A stretch of DNA of 64,000 bases. It comes from Dinoroseobacter sp049800835 (GTDB lineage: Bacteria; Pseudomonadota; Alphaproteobacteria; Rhodobacterales; Rhodobacteraceae). The translations under genes were made by a program, and so were the position numbers. The notes beneath the pieces are model-generated. The model did no database searches and was not told where the DNA came from. It saw only the letters and a list, made by a program, of their open reading frames with translations. Each line of letters opens with the position of its first letter. The first letter of the stretch is position 1. Positions 19,051-27,819 of this stretch are shown in pieces. Location of the stretch: assembly GCF_049800835.1 (NCBI RefSeq), contig NZ_JBNAFU010000002.1, positions 248,001 to 312,000 on the forward strand, given 5' to 3'.

Positions 19051-20034
19051 ATGGCGGACGGCGGCTTGGATATCGGCAAACCCACGGAAGAGATCTCGGT
19101 CTACGAGACATTCGGCATCGATACCGAGATGAAGGTCAAAGGGTTCGCAGAGCGGACAGAGCGGGTGCCCGAAATCGACCCGACCTACAAGTTCGACCCC
19201 GACACCACCCTCGCCATCCTTGCGGGCTTTGCCCATAATCGGCGGGTGATGGTGCAGGGCTATCACGGCACAGGAAAGTCGACGCATATCGAACAGGTCG
19301 CCGCGCGGCTCAACTGGCCCTGCGTGCGCGTGAACCTCGACAGCCACATCAGCCGGATTGACCTGATCGGCAAAGATGCGATCAAGCTCCGCGACGGCAA
19401 GCAGGTGACCGAGTTTCACGAGGGTATTCTGCCCTGGGCGCTGCGCAACCCGGTTGCCATCGTGTTTGACGAATATGATGCCGGGCGCGCGGACGTAATG
19501 TTTGTGATCCAACGTGTGCTTGAACACGACGGCAAACTCACCCTGATGGACCAGAACGAGATCATCACGCCGAACCCCAATTTCCGCCTGTTTGCGACCG
19601 CCAACACCGTCGGGCTGGGCGATACGACCGGGCTCTATCACGGTGTGCAGCAGATCAACCAGGCGCAGATGGACCGCTGGTCGCTTGTCTCCACGTTGAA
19701 CTATCTCAGCCATGATGCAGAGGCGGCAATCGTTCTGGCGAAATCACCGCACTACAACACCGAAAAAGGCCGTCAGACCGTGAGCCAGATGGTGACCGTT
19801 GCGGAACTGACGCGCACCGCATTCATGAATGGTGATCTGAGCACGGTGATGAGCCCACGCACGGTGATCACCTGGGCCCAGAACGCCGAGATTTTCCGCA
19901 ATGTTGGCTATGCGTTCCGCCTGACCTTCCTGAACAAATGCGACGAGCTTGAGCGCGAAACAGTTGCCGAGTTCTATCAGCGGTGCTTTGACGAGGAACT
20001 CCCCGAAAGCGCGGTATCCAGCGCGATCAGCTAA
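19051..20034 (+). CDS. cobS: Aerobic cobaltochelatase subunit CobS
   Basis: A 327-residue AAA+ ATPase subunit of the aerobic CobNST complex, which inserts cobalt into hydrogenobyrinic acid a,c-diamide during vitamin B12 synthesis. Visible are the Walker A GYHGTGKST near 69, Walker B IVFDEYDAG near 140 and the sensor region FATANTVGLGD. The N-terminus (ETFGIDTEMKVKGFAERTE) is the typical CobS opening. ATG 19051 has GGGGAC upstream and is preferred over an in-frame TTG at 19039. cobT lies 2.4 kb downstream, with two unrelated genes between. Confidence 0.95.
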   Translation: MADGGLDIGKPTEEISVYETFGIDTEMKVKGFAERTERVPEIDPTYKFDPDTTLAILAGFAHNRRVMVQGYHGTGKSTHIEQVAARLNWPCVRVNLDSHISRIDLIGKDAIKLRDGKQVTEFHEGILPWALRNPVAIVFDEYDAGRADVMFVIQRVLEHDGKLTLMDQNEIITPNPNFRLFATANTVGLGDTTGLYHGVQQINQAQMDRWSLVSTLNYLSHDAEAAIVLAKSPHYNTEKGRQTVSQMVTVAELTRTAFMNGDLSTVMSPRTVITWAQNAEIFRNVGYAFRLTFLNKCDELERETVAEFYQRCFDEELPESAVSSAIS

Positions 20035-20043
20035 GCGGTCGGA

Positions 20044-20751
20044 ATGACGGTCCTCAGGGTCGCAAGCTACAATATACGAGCCGGACTGGGCGCGGATTTA
20101 CGCCGTGACGCCGCCCGGGTGCTGCGGGCCATAGACGCCCTTGAGGCGGATATCGTCGCCCTCCAGGAAGCTGATTTCCGGCTTGGCACCCGTCCCGCGG
20201 CTCTGCCTGTCTCAGCGATCGCCGGGGCGACCGGCCTTGTCCCAATGCCCGTCGACACGCATCCCGAAAGCCTTGGCTGGCATGGCAACGCGCTTCTTCT
20301 GCGCCGGGACATTCGGGTCCGCGACCACCATTTGCTATCGCTTCCGGGGCTTGAGCCACGTGGTGCCCTTATCGCCGATTTGGCGATCCCGGGGATGCGC
20401 GATATCCGTGTGGTGGCGCTTCACCTCGGGTTGTTGCGCAGTTCCAGGCGCAAGCAGCTTTCCGCGATCAAGGTTCATCTCGTGAACCTACCACCAGCGG
20501 CGACCCTTTGGATGGGTGACTTCAACGAACGGTCCGTGAAGGTCGGTTTGGGTCGTCTGCTCCCGCAGTTCCAAGTGGTCACGCCGGGGGCGACGTATCC
20601 CGTCCGCCGTCCGCGGTGGCCGCTCGACAGGTTTGCCCATTCGGATCGGTTGGTTTTGACGCCGTTGCCCGTGCCGCAGCCGCTGCCCGGGGACGGTCAT
20701 GCATCTGATCATCGTCCAATCGTGGCCGAGCTATCGGCGCGGAGCACTTGA
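20044..20751 (+). CDS. Endonuclease/exonuclease/phosphatase (EEP) family hydrolase
   Basis: A 235-residue metal-dependent phosphohydrolase of the EEP (DNase I-like) fold. Signature pieces are VASYNIRAG at the start, DIVALQEAD (catalytic Glu), HLGLL near 125, WMGDFNE near 155 and the terminal GHASDHRPI with the catalytic Asp-His. It may act on nucleic acids or phospholipids. It starts 9 bases after cobS, so it is probably co-transcribed. Confidence 0.87.
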   Translation: MTVLRVASYNIRAGLGADLRRDAARVLRAIDALEADIVALQEADFRLGTRPAALPVSAIAGATGLVPMPVDTHPESLGWHGNALLLRRDIRVRDHHLLSLPGLEPRGALIADLAIPGMRDIRVVALHLGLLRSSRRKQLSAIKVHLVNLPPAATLWMGDFNERSVKVGLGRLLPQFQVVTPGATYPVRRPRWPLDRFAHSDRLVLTPLPVPQPLPGDGHASDHRPIVAELSARST

Positions 20752-20983
20752 CTTTACGGGCAATCTTCGCCAGCTGCCCAGCAACACGACCACGGTGTGC
20801 CGCGTGAGCACGTCGCGACAGTTCTAACGGAATTGTCCGCGCGCCCGGATCGTACTTCTCACAGGTTCCCATTTCACGCTGGGTCCAGTGGCCTGCTCGA
20901 TGCTTTCGAGCTGTAGCCACGATCCCTTCGTTTGCGCCGGATGGCGCGTCTCCGGCGACTACTTCGGTCGCGGAAAGGATATC

Positions 20984-22303
20984 ATGAATTTCTCTACCTT
21001 GGGGCTGAGCGACAGTCTCATCAGAACCTTGTCTGCACAGGGTATTACGGCCCCGACACCCATTCAAGAAAAGGCGATCCCGCTGGCTCTGGAAGGGCGC
21101 GACGTGATGGGCTTTGCCCAGACCGGCACCGGAAAAACGGCGGCGTTTGGTCTGCCGCTGATCACGGCGCTGCTGCGCGACAGCCGGCAGCCTGAGCCGA
21201 AATCTGCGCGCGCGCTGATCCTCGCACCCACGCGGGAGCTGGTGAACCAGATCTCCGAAAGTCTGAAGGCGTTTGCCGACGGTACACCGCTGAAAATGCA
21301 GCGCGTCGTCGGCGGTGTTGCGCTGGGACCGCAGATCAAGTGCCTTTCCCGCGGCACCGATGTGGTTGTCGCAACACCCGGTCGTCTGATTGACCTTCTG
21401 GACCGGGGGGCATTGCGGCTCGACAAGACGCGGTTCCTGGTGCTGGACGAAGCTGACCAGATGCTCGACATCGGGTTCATCCACGCGCTGCGCCAGATCG
21501 CGCCGCTCTTGTCGCGCGACCGCCAGACGATGCTGTTCTCGGCCACCATGCCCAAGCAGATGGCGGAACTGTCTCGGTCCTATCTGACAGACCCGGTGCG
21601 GGTCGAAGTCAGCCCACCGGGCAAAGCTGCCGACAAGATTCGGCAGGAAGTGCATTACATCGCCCAGTCCGAAAAGACCGGATTGCTGATCGAGCTTCTG
21701 GACACGCACAAGGGGGAACTTGCGTTGGTGTTCTCGCGGACAAAGCACGGGGCAGACCGGCTTACGCGCAAGCTTGGTGCGGCAGGCCACAGTGCTGCGG
21801 CCATCCATGGAAACCGGTCTCAGGGTCAGCGCGAGCGCGCGCTGAAGGCCTTTGCCAATGGGGAGTTGCAGGTTCTGGTCGCCACGGACGTTGCAGCGCG
21901 CGGCATCGATATCCCCGATGTGCGCTACGTCTATAATTTTGACCTGCCGAACGTGACGGAGAACTTCGTACATCGGATCGGTCGCACCGCACGCGCCGGG
22001 CGGGATGGATGTGCAATTGCCTTCTGTGCGGCGGACGAGGCCGGGTCCTTGCGCGACGTCGAAAAGCTCATGGGTATCAGCATACCGGTTGCTTCCGGAA
22101 AACCGTGGCCCTCGCATGTCGAAGAGGCTCCGAAACCGCGTCGCCGGCGCGGTGGCGGCCGACCCGTTGGGCAAGGCAAACCGCAGGATGGAACCCGGGG
22201 AAGCGGCAAGCCCAAACCGGCTTCCAAGGCCACTTCGAAAGCCGGGGAAAAACCCAAATCCGCCAAGCCACAGCGCAGGCGGCGTCCCCGTCGTGCAGCC
22301 TGA
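20984..22303 (+). CDS. DEAD-box RNA helicase (RhlE-like)
   Basis: A 439-residue ATP-dependent RNA helicase. Motifs in order: Q motif (TPIQEKAI), Walker A AQTGTGKT, PTRELVNQI, TPGRLIDLL, DEAD, SAT, then in RecA domain 2 ATDVAARGIDIPDV and HRIGRTARAG. A Lys/Arg/Pro/Gly-rich tail of about 70 residues probably binds RNA. It likely acts in ribosome assembly or RNA decay, or in cold adaptation as related helicases do. ATG 20984 is preceded by GGAAAGGA. A 232-base gap separates it from the EEP gene. Confidence 0.93.
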   Translation: MNFSTLGLSDSLIRTLSAQGITAPTPIQEKAIPLALEGRDVMGFAQTGTGKTAAFGLPLITALLRDSRQPEPKSARALILAPTRELVNQISESLKAFADGTPLKMQRVVGGVALGPQIKCLSRGTDVVVATPGRLIDLLDRGALRLDKTRFLVLDEADQMLDIGFIHALRQIAPLLSRDRQTMLFSATMPKQMAELSRSYLTDPVRVEVSPPGKAADKIRQEVHYIAQSEKTGLLIELLDTHKGELALVFSRTKHGADRLTRKLGAAGHSAAAIHGNRSQGQRERALKAFANGELQVLVATDVAARGIDIPDVRYVYNFDLPNVTENFVHRIGRTARAGRDGCAIAFCAADEAGSLRDVEKLMGISIPVASGKPWPSHVEEAPKPRRRRGGGRPVGQGKPQDGTRGSGKPKPASKATSKAGEKPKSAKPQRRRRPRRAA

Positions 22304-22410
22304 GTCCAAAGCGCCCCGCTGGTCTGGTCAATCCTGCTCACGACCGGCATAAACGCTATATCAGAACCCGGGGCGCTTTCTCGCCCTTGGCCGAAGGATA
22401 GTGTTGCCTG

Positions 22411-24285
22411 ATGAACAAGCCCGATAACCCCGTCGAACCTTTCAAGAAAGCGCTGGCCGAGGCCACTCGTGTTCTGGCGGACGACCCGGATATGGCGGTG
22501 ACCTACTCTGTCGATCCGCCAGGAATGACGGCTGATGCGGTACGCCTTCCGCAAATCAGTCGCAGAATGACCAAGGCGGAAGTTCTTCTCGCGCGCGGCA
22601 CCGCGGACGCCTATGCGATGCGGCGCAAGTATCACAGCCCGCAGACGCATCTGAAGTACGAACCCGCAGGTCAGATGGCCCGCGACCTCTATGAGGCGAT
22701 GGAGACCGCGCGCTGCGAGGCCATCGGGGCACGTGCCATGCCGGGCTCCGCAGGAAATATCGATGCGAAGATCGATTCCGAATGCGAGCGCAAGGGGTAC
22801 GCCCAGATCACGCAGGCCTCTGATGCGCCCTTGCCGATCGCGGCAGGCTACCTGATCCGCCAACTTGCCACCGGGCGGGACCTGCCCGAAGGGGCGCAAA
22901 ACGTCCTCGACCTTTGGCGGGATCATATCGAGGATCAGGCAGGTGAAACCTTGCGTGACCTCGAACGCGACCTGTCTGATCAGGCCGCCTTCGCAAAACT
23001 GGCGCGCCAGATCATCGACGATCTGGGGTATGGAGACCAGTTGGGCGATGATCCCGACGACATGGATGACGAGTCCGAGGAAAGCTCAGAAGAGGACGAC
23101 GAAGAGGACCAGGCAAGCGACGAGGGCAACGAGGGCGACGAGCAGACCGAACAGGGCGATGCTGCGCCGGACCCCGACGACACTCAGGACATGGACCCCA
23201 GCCAGGCTGAAGTGTCGATGGATGATCTGTCGGACCTCGACATGTCCGACGAAGCCGAGCTTCCCGAGGGCGACGCTCCACTGGAGCCGCCCCCGCCGCC
23301 CCCGCATTCGGAAGCCGACCCCAATTATGTCGTGTTCGAAATCGATTTCGACGAAGAGATCCGCGCCGAGGACTTGGCCGAACCTGCTGAGCTGGAGCGG
23401 CTGCGCGCCTATCTCGACCAGCAGTTGGAGCCTTTGAAAGGGGCGGTCTCACGGCTGGCCAACAAGTTGCAGCGGCGTTTGCAGGCGCAGCAGAACCGAA
23501 GCTGGAAGTTCGATATGGAGGAGGGGATCCTTGATGTTGGGCGCCTGGCCCGGGTCGTTGCCAACCCCACCACACCGCTGAGCTTCAAGGTGGAACAGGA
23601 TACGGAGTTCCGCGACACGGTCGTCACTCTGTTGCTGGACAACTCCGGTTCGATGCGGGGTCGTCCGATTTCGATTGCCGCGATCTGTGCGGACGTTCTT
23701 GCCCGTACCCTGGAACGGTGTCAGGTGAAGGTCGAGATTCTCGGCTTCACGACGCGCGCCTGGAAGGGCGGTCAAAGCCGCGAGAAATGGCTGGCGGCGG
23801 GTCGTCCGCAGCAGCCCGGTCGCCTGAACGACCTGCGTCACATCATTTACAAGCCGGCCGACAGTCCCATGCGCCGTACCCGGGACAATCTGGGCCTCAT
23901 GATGAAAGAGGGGCTGCTGAAGGAAAACATCGATGGCGAAGCGCTTGAATGGGCACATCGCCGGATGCTCGCGCGGCCTGAAGCCCGCAAGATTTTGATG
24001 GTGATTTCGGACGGCGCGCCGGTGGATGACAGCACCTTGTCGGTGAACCCCGCCAACTACTTGGAGAAGCACCTGCGCGATGTGATCGAAATGGTGGAAA
24101 AACGCCGCGCAGTCGAACTGATCGCGATCGGCATCGGCCATGACGTGACGCGGTATTACCAGCGTGCCGTGACAATCACGGATGTGGAGCAGCTTGCCGG
24201 GGCCATGACGGAGCAACTCGCGTCGCTTTTTGATACGGATGCGCGCGCGCGTGCGCGCTTCGTGGGCGTGAACAAGGCGCGGTGA
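22411..24285 (+). CDS. cobT: Aerobic cobaltochelatase subunit CobT
   Basis: A 624-residue CobT, partner of CobS and CobN in cobalt insertion. It has the family N-terminus (KKALAEATRVLADDP), a highly acidic middle (about 210-300, almost only Asp/Glu/Ser plus a proline tract) and a C-terminal von Willebrand A domain with the MIDAS motif DNSGSMRG near 413. cobN is not in the window. The stop overlaps the start of the aminopeptidase gene by one base, implying translational coupling. Confidence 0.95.
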   Translation: MNKPDNPVEPFKKALAEATRVLADDPDMAVTYSVDPPGMTADAVRLPQISRRMTKAEVLLARGTADAYAMRRKYHSPQTHLKYEPAGQMARDLYEAMETARCEAIGARAMPGSAGNIDAKIDSECERKGYAQITQASDAPLPIAAGYLIRQLATGRDLPEGAQNVLDLWRDHIEDQAGETLRDLERDLSDQAAFAKLARQIIDDLGYGDQLGDDPDDMDDESEESSEEDDEEDQASDEGNEGDEQTEQGDAAPDPDDTQDMDPSQAEVSMDDLSDLDMSDEAELPEGDAPLEPPPPPPHSEADPNYVVFEIDFDEEIRAEDLAEPAELERLRAYLDQQLEPLKGAVSRLANKLQRRLQAQQNRSWKFDMEEGILDVGRLARVVANPTTPLSFKVEQDTEFRDTVVTLLLDNSGSMRGRPISIAAICADVLARTLERCQVKVEILGFTTRAWKGGQSREKWLAAGRPQQPGRLNDLRHIIYKPADSPMRRTRDNLGLMMKEGLLKENIDGEALEWAHRRMLARPEARKILMVISDGAPVDDSTLSVNPANYLEKHLRDVIEMVEKRRAVELIAIGIGHDVTRYYQRAVTITDVEQLAGAMTEQLASLFDTDARARARFVGVNKAR

Positions 24286-26078
24286 TGTTCCAGAGTTTCG
24301 AAGTTCGCACGCGCCCGCAGGACGGCCCACCGCGCCTTGCGGCGTTGCGAGAGGCAATGCAGAACGCGCAGGTTGACGGGTTTCTGGTGCCGCGCGCAGA
24401 TGCATATCAGGGGGAATACGTGGCCCCGTGTGACGAACGGTTGGCTTGGCTGACCGGCTTCACCGGGTCTGCGGGGTTTTGCGCCGTGCTCAACGATCGC
24501 GCGGGTCTGTTTGTTGATGGACGCTATCGCTTGCAGGGGCGCGCACAGGCTGCTGACGCATTCGAAATCGTAGCCTGGCCCAACACCAAGCTGGGGGACT
24601 GGTTGGTGAACGCGTGTCCGAACGGCGCGCGCGTTGGCTACGATGCTTGGTTGCACACCGCCAAAGAGATCGACGCTCTGAAAACGGCCCTGAACGGCAG
24701 CGGCATCTCTTTGGTTGCGGTTGATAACCTTGTGGATGCTGTGTGGACGGACCGGCCAGCGCCTCCGTGTGGTCTGGCCAAAAGCCAGCCAATTGAGTTC
24801 GCGGGTGAGGCGTCCGGAGATAAACGCGCGCGGATTGGCGCTGTGTTGGCTGAAGCCGGGCAGAGTAGTGCAGTCTTGACCCTGCCGGACAGCATCTCGT
24901 GGCTGCTCAACATTCGCGGAAGCGATATTCCCCGCAACCCGGTGGTACACGCCTTCGCGATCCTTCACGCCTCTGGGAAGGTGCACCTCTTTACCGATCC
25001 AGACAAGGTCGCCGCCTTGGGGCCAGACCCGAACGTCGATGTAACGCCAATGGCCGGTTTCGCATCGGCTTTAGGTGGGCTCACCGGCAAGGTTCGGCTG
25101 GACAAGGGCAACGCGCCCCAAGCGGTCTCAAATCTGTTGCGCGAGGCTGGTGTTGCGTTCGATTGGGGTGAGGATCCGTGCGTCTTGCCCAAGGCATGCA
25201 AGAACCCCGCCGAGATTGCCGGAACGCGCGAAGCACACTTGCGTGACGGAGCGGCCATGGTGGAGTTCCTGGCATGGCTCGACGCGCAGGAGCCCGGCAG
25301 CCTCACCGAGATTGCTGTCGCGACCAAGCTTGAGGGGTTTCGGCAAGCCACGGGCGTTTTGCGCGATATCAGTTTCGAGACGATCTGTGGGGCCGGGCCC
25401 AACGGCGCGATCGTCCACTACAGGGTGACCGAAGAGACTAACCGGCAGATCCAACCGGGCGAGTTGCTGTTGGTTGACAGTGGTGGCCAGTACGAGGACG
25501 GCACAACAGACATCACCCGAACGATTGCGATGGGGGCACCCCCCGACGATGCCGTGGCGGCCTGCACGCGGGTTTTGCAGGGCATGATTGCGGTCAGCAT
25601 GGCGCGTTGGCCCGAGGGGCTCGCCGGACGCGATCTGGACGCATTGGCACGGGCGCCGTTGTGGCGGGCGGGCCAGGACTATGACCATGGCACGGGGCAT
25701 GGCGTGGGCGTCTACCTGAGCGTTCATGAAGGCCCGCAGCGCCTGAGCCGCGTTTCGGACACACCGCTTCAGCCCGGAATGATCCTGTCGAATGAGCCTG
25801 GCTACTACCGCGAAGGCGCGTTCGGGATCCGGATCGAAAACCTCGTCGTTGTCCAGCCGGCGGATATCCCCGAAGGCGGCGACACGCACCGCAAGATGCT
25901 GTCGTTTGAAACGCTGACATTCGTGCCGATCGACGCGCGACTGGTGAATACAGCGGAACTCACAGCCGCAGAACGCGCGTGGTTGAACGCATATCATGCT
26001 GATGTCGAAGCGAAAATTTCCCCCCATGTCTCGGCTTTTGCGCATGGCTGGCTAAAGCGGGCAACCCGCGCTATTTAA
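24285..26078 (+). CDS. Xaa-Pro aminopeptidase (M24B, long form)
   Basis: A 597-residue metallopeptidase removing N-terminal residues before proline. It has the tandem creatinase-type N-terminal domains of the long eukaryote-like aminopeptidase P and the pita-bread catalytic domain. Metal ligands are visible: Asp in LLVDSGGQYEDGTTDITRT, His in HGTGHGVGVYLSVHEGP, Glu in NEPGYY and Glu in IRIENLV. ATG 24285 overlaps the cobT stop; a GTG three bases upstream is an alternative. Confidence 0.92.
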   Translation: MFQSFEVRTRPQDGPPRLAALREAMQNAQVDGFLVPRADAYQGEYVAPCDERLAWLTGFTGSAGFCAVLNDRAGLFVDGRYRLQGRAQAADAFEIVAWPNTKLGDWLVNACPNGARVGYDAWLHTAKEIDALKTALNGSGISLVAVDNLVDAVWTDRPAPPCGLAKSQPIEFAGEASGDKRARIGAVLAEAGQSSAVLTLPDSISWLLNIRGSDIPRNPVVHAFAILHASGKVHLFTDPDKVAALGPDPNVDVTPMAGFASALGGLTGKVRLDKGNAPQAVSNLLREAGVAFDWGEDPCVLPKACKNPAEIAGTREAHLRDGAAMVEFLAWLDAQEPGSLTEIAVATKLEGFRQATGVLRDISFETICGAGPNGAIVHYRVTEETNRQIQPGELLLVDSGGQYEDGTTDITRTIAMGAPPDDAVAACTRVLQGMIAVSMARWPEGLAGRDLDALARAPLWRAGQDYDHGTGHGVGVYLSVHEGPQRLSRVSDTPLQPGMILSNEPGYYREGAFGIRIENLVVVQPADIPEGGDTHRKMLSFETLTFVPIDARLVNTAELTAAERAWLNAYHADVEAKISPHVSAFAHGWLKRATRAI

Positions 26079-26170
26079 GCGGTCCGGGCCGCGCTTTGGG
26101 GGCGTGTCACGGACCTGTCATGGTTCGCGCCCTATCACGCAACAAAACACGTCTAATCGAGGAGAGCGGC

Positions 26171-26512
26171 ATGGCTGAGCATATCAAGATTCACAAGGCG
26201 GAGGGCACTTGGGTCATCAGGGCTGGCGGCGCCGTGATCGGGGAGACGAAGGACGCTTTGGAATTGGTCGAGGGCGGAGGGCAGCCCGTGATTTATTTTC
26301 CGCGCAGCGATATTGGCATGGCGTTCCTTGAACGTACGGAAACCTCGTCTCATTGCCCGCACAAGGGGGATGCAACGTATTTTTCGATCCACGCCAAGAG
26401 CGGCGAAATCAAGGATGCAGGTTGGTCTTATGAAAGCCCCAAGGACAGTGTCGCACGGATCCGCGACCACATCGCATTCTACCCCCACAAGGTGACGGTC
26501 GAGCAACTGTAG
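26171..26512 (+). CDS. DUF427 family protein
   Basis: A 113-residue cytoplasmic protein of the DUF427 family (single beta-tent fold). Typical pieces are VIYFPRSDI, TSSHCPHKGDATYFSI and AWSYESP-like WSYESPKDS followed by IAFYPHKV. No biochemical role is established for the family. ATG 26171 follows GAGGAGAG. It is convergent with yceI. Confidence 0.87.
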   Translation: MAEHIKIHKAEGTWVIRAGGAVIGETKDALELVEGGGQPVIYFPRSDIGMAFLERTETSSHCPHKGDATYFSIHAKSGEIKDAGWSYESPKDSVARIRDHIAFYPHKVTVEQL

Positions 26513-26518
26513 CCAAGG

Positions 26519-27091
26519 TCACTTGGACCGGTTGATGGTTGCCTGGATGCGCAGATCGACCGTGTCCTCAACCAGATCGGAGAACCCCGACGCGCCGAAC
26601 GCGCTGCGGTTCAGCTGTCCTTCAAGGATAATGACAAGTGATCTGAGATCTTCGGGTGCGCGGTCCGGCAGGCGGAAGAAGCGCGCTGTCAGGCTGATCG
26701 GGCGGGTTTGGCCCCGGATGGTTAGTGCGCCGGTGACGCGGGCTCTGGTGCCATCCGGGCTGACCCGGGTGCTCTGAAAACGGATGTCGGGGTACTGAGC
26801 GGTGTCGAGCACGGACGCGCCCTTGAGCGCGCTTTCCGCTAGTGGGAGGACGGTCCGCGCTTGGCTGGCATCGAGCGTTACCGCAATGCGGGTGTTCCCC
26901 AGTTGTCGAAAATCAATGCTGAGCGCGGCACTGCGAAGGGGCATTGTGCCACTGCTTTCGAGGCCACCAACCACATAGCGAAAGCCAATTTCGGTTTGTG
27001 CCGGATCGATTATATAGCTTTGCGGTTCCGCGACGAGGCGGAACGGCAGCAGCACAAGAACAAGCACGAGAAGAGCGCGGCACAGGGTCAT
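26519..27091 (-). CDS. YceI-like periplasmic lipid-binding protein
   Basis: A 190-residue secreted lipocalin-like protein. The signal peptide (about 1-20, CRALLVLVLVLLPFRLVA) precedes a YceI domain starting YIIDPAQTEIGFRYVVGG and containing DIRFQSTRV and GALTIRGQTRPI. YceI members bind polyisoprenoids or amphiphiles in the periplasm. ATG 27091 is chosen because it gives the signal peptide. It occupies the place, 35 bases after imuA, where imuB would normally be. Confidence 0.85.
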   Translation of the reverse strand: MTLCRALLVLVLVLLPFRLVAEPQSYIIDPAQTEIGFRYVVGGLESSGTMPLRSAALSIDFRQLGNTRIAVTLDASQARTVLPLAESALKGASVLDTAQYPDIRFQSTRVSPDGTRARVTGALTIRGQTRPISLTARFFRLPDRAPEDLRSLVIILEGQLNRSAFGASGFSDLVEDTVDLRIQATINRSK

Positions 27092-27126
27092 GACCGGCAG
27101 GTAGAGGTACCGTGCCGCACGACCAG

Positions 27127-27774
27127 TCACGAAGGGCGGAGCAGCGCTTCCGCGACCTCCACCTCGGTGGATTGCCACCCTGTGTGGGTTTTGCAGATCG
27201 TCCACGTGGCGGGCGGGGCCGCGCGATCACGTTGCCGGGTCAACCGCCAGGCTGTCTGATCAGGGCGGTGCTCCGGAGACAGGTTCCACCGCGTCTCCAC
27301 TCCGGGTGCACCGCCTTGATCCGGGGTCAGGATCAGACCCAGGGGGGCGGTGGATGCGCGCTCGGCACCTGTTTCTGCGGCCAGATGCAGCCGCCGGATC
27401 GGGGTCAGGGCCGGAGGGGCGGGCAGATCCGCGATCACGATGGGGGCTGCGGCACTGCGCAGCGCTTCCTCCATACACCACAGCAGATCCTCGGCCCGGG
27501 TCGGCGTGACGGGCAGAATACGGGCGGGGTCCAGCACCTGTGCCACGCCGCTTGGAAAAAGCTGATCTGCCTGCCACGCGGGTTGAATCCACAAAACCGG
27601 GCCTTTTGCCGCCGCACCGCACAGCAGGGCAAGAAACCGCCTTGAGGCCCCTGTAAGCTCGTGCACACGGGACAGTGCCAGTGTCATGTTCGGCAAGGGT
27701 GTGCAGGCAGGCCGCGCAGGGCGATGCAGCGCACCCGCGGTCAGTCCGGCTTTCGTCAACGTATGAATCGCCAT
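27127..27774 (-). CDS. imuA: Orphan ImuA-type SOS protein
   Basis: A 215-residue RecA-fold-related protein of the alphaproteobacterial ImuA type, an accessory factor for ImuB/DnaE2 translesion synthesis. Diagnostic stretches are RVHELTGASRRFLAL, PVLWIQPAW, RAEDLLWCMEEALRS, PIVIADLPAPPALTPIRRLHLAAE and GAPGVETRW. There is no Walker A, as in other ImuA proteins. A LexA box lies 17-31 bases before the start. imuB and dnaE2 are absent: the next gene is yceI. A DnaE2 fragment with its own LexA box sits 13 kb away. Whether ImuA has a role without partners is unknown. I recognise the family by eye only. Confidence 0.8.
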   Translation of the reverse strand: MAIHTLTKAGLTAGALHRPARPACTPLPNMTLALSRVHELTGASRRFLALLCGAAAKGPVLWIQPAWQADQLFPSGVAQVLDPARILPVTPTRAEDLLWCMEEALRSAAAPIVIADLPAPPALTPIRRLHLAAETGAERASTAPLGLILTPDQGGAPGVETRWNLSPEHRPDQTAWRLTRQRDRAAPPATWTICKTHTGWQSTEVEVAEALLRPS

Positions 27775-27790
27775 GTACCTAGGGTAACAT

Positions 27791-27805
27791 GTTCCTTATT
27801 TGTTC
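27791..27805 (-). promoter_or_regulatory. LexA (SOS) box upstream of imuA
   Basis: GTTC-N7-GTTC at 27791-27794 and 27802-27805 on the plus strand, read as GAAC-N7-GAAC towards imuA. It lies in the 45-base gap between the EamA gene stop and the imuA start. Confidence 0.8.
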
Positions 27806-27819
27806 TCAATTGCGTTGGT

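Noticed and set aside
20579..22309. A 576-codon minus-strand frame opposite the DEAD-box helicase
   Set aside because: The plus-strand helicase has all motifs; the antisense frame has none and shows typical shadow composition.
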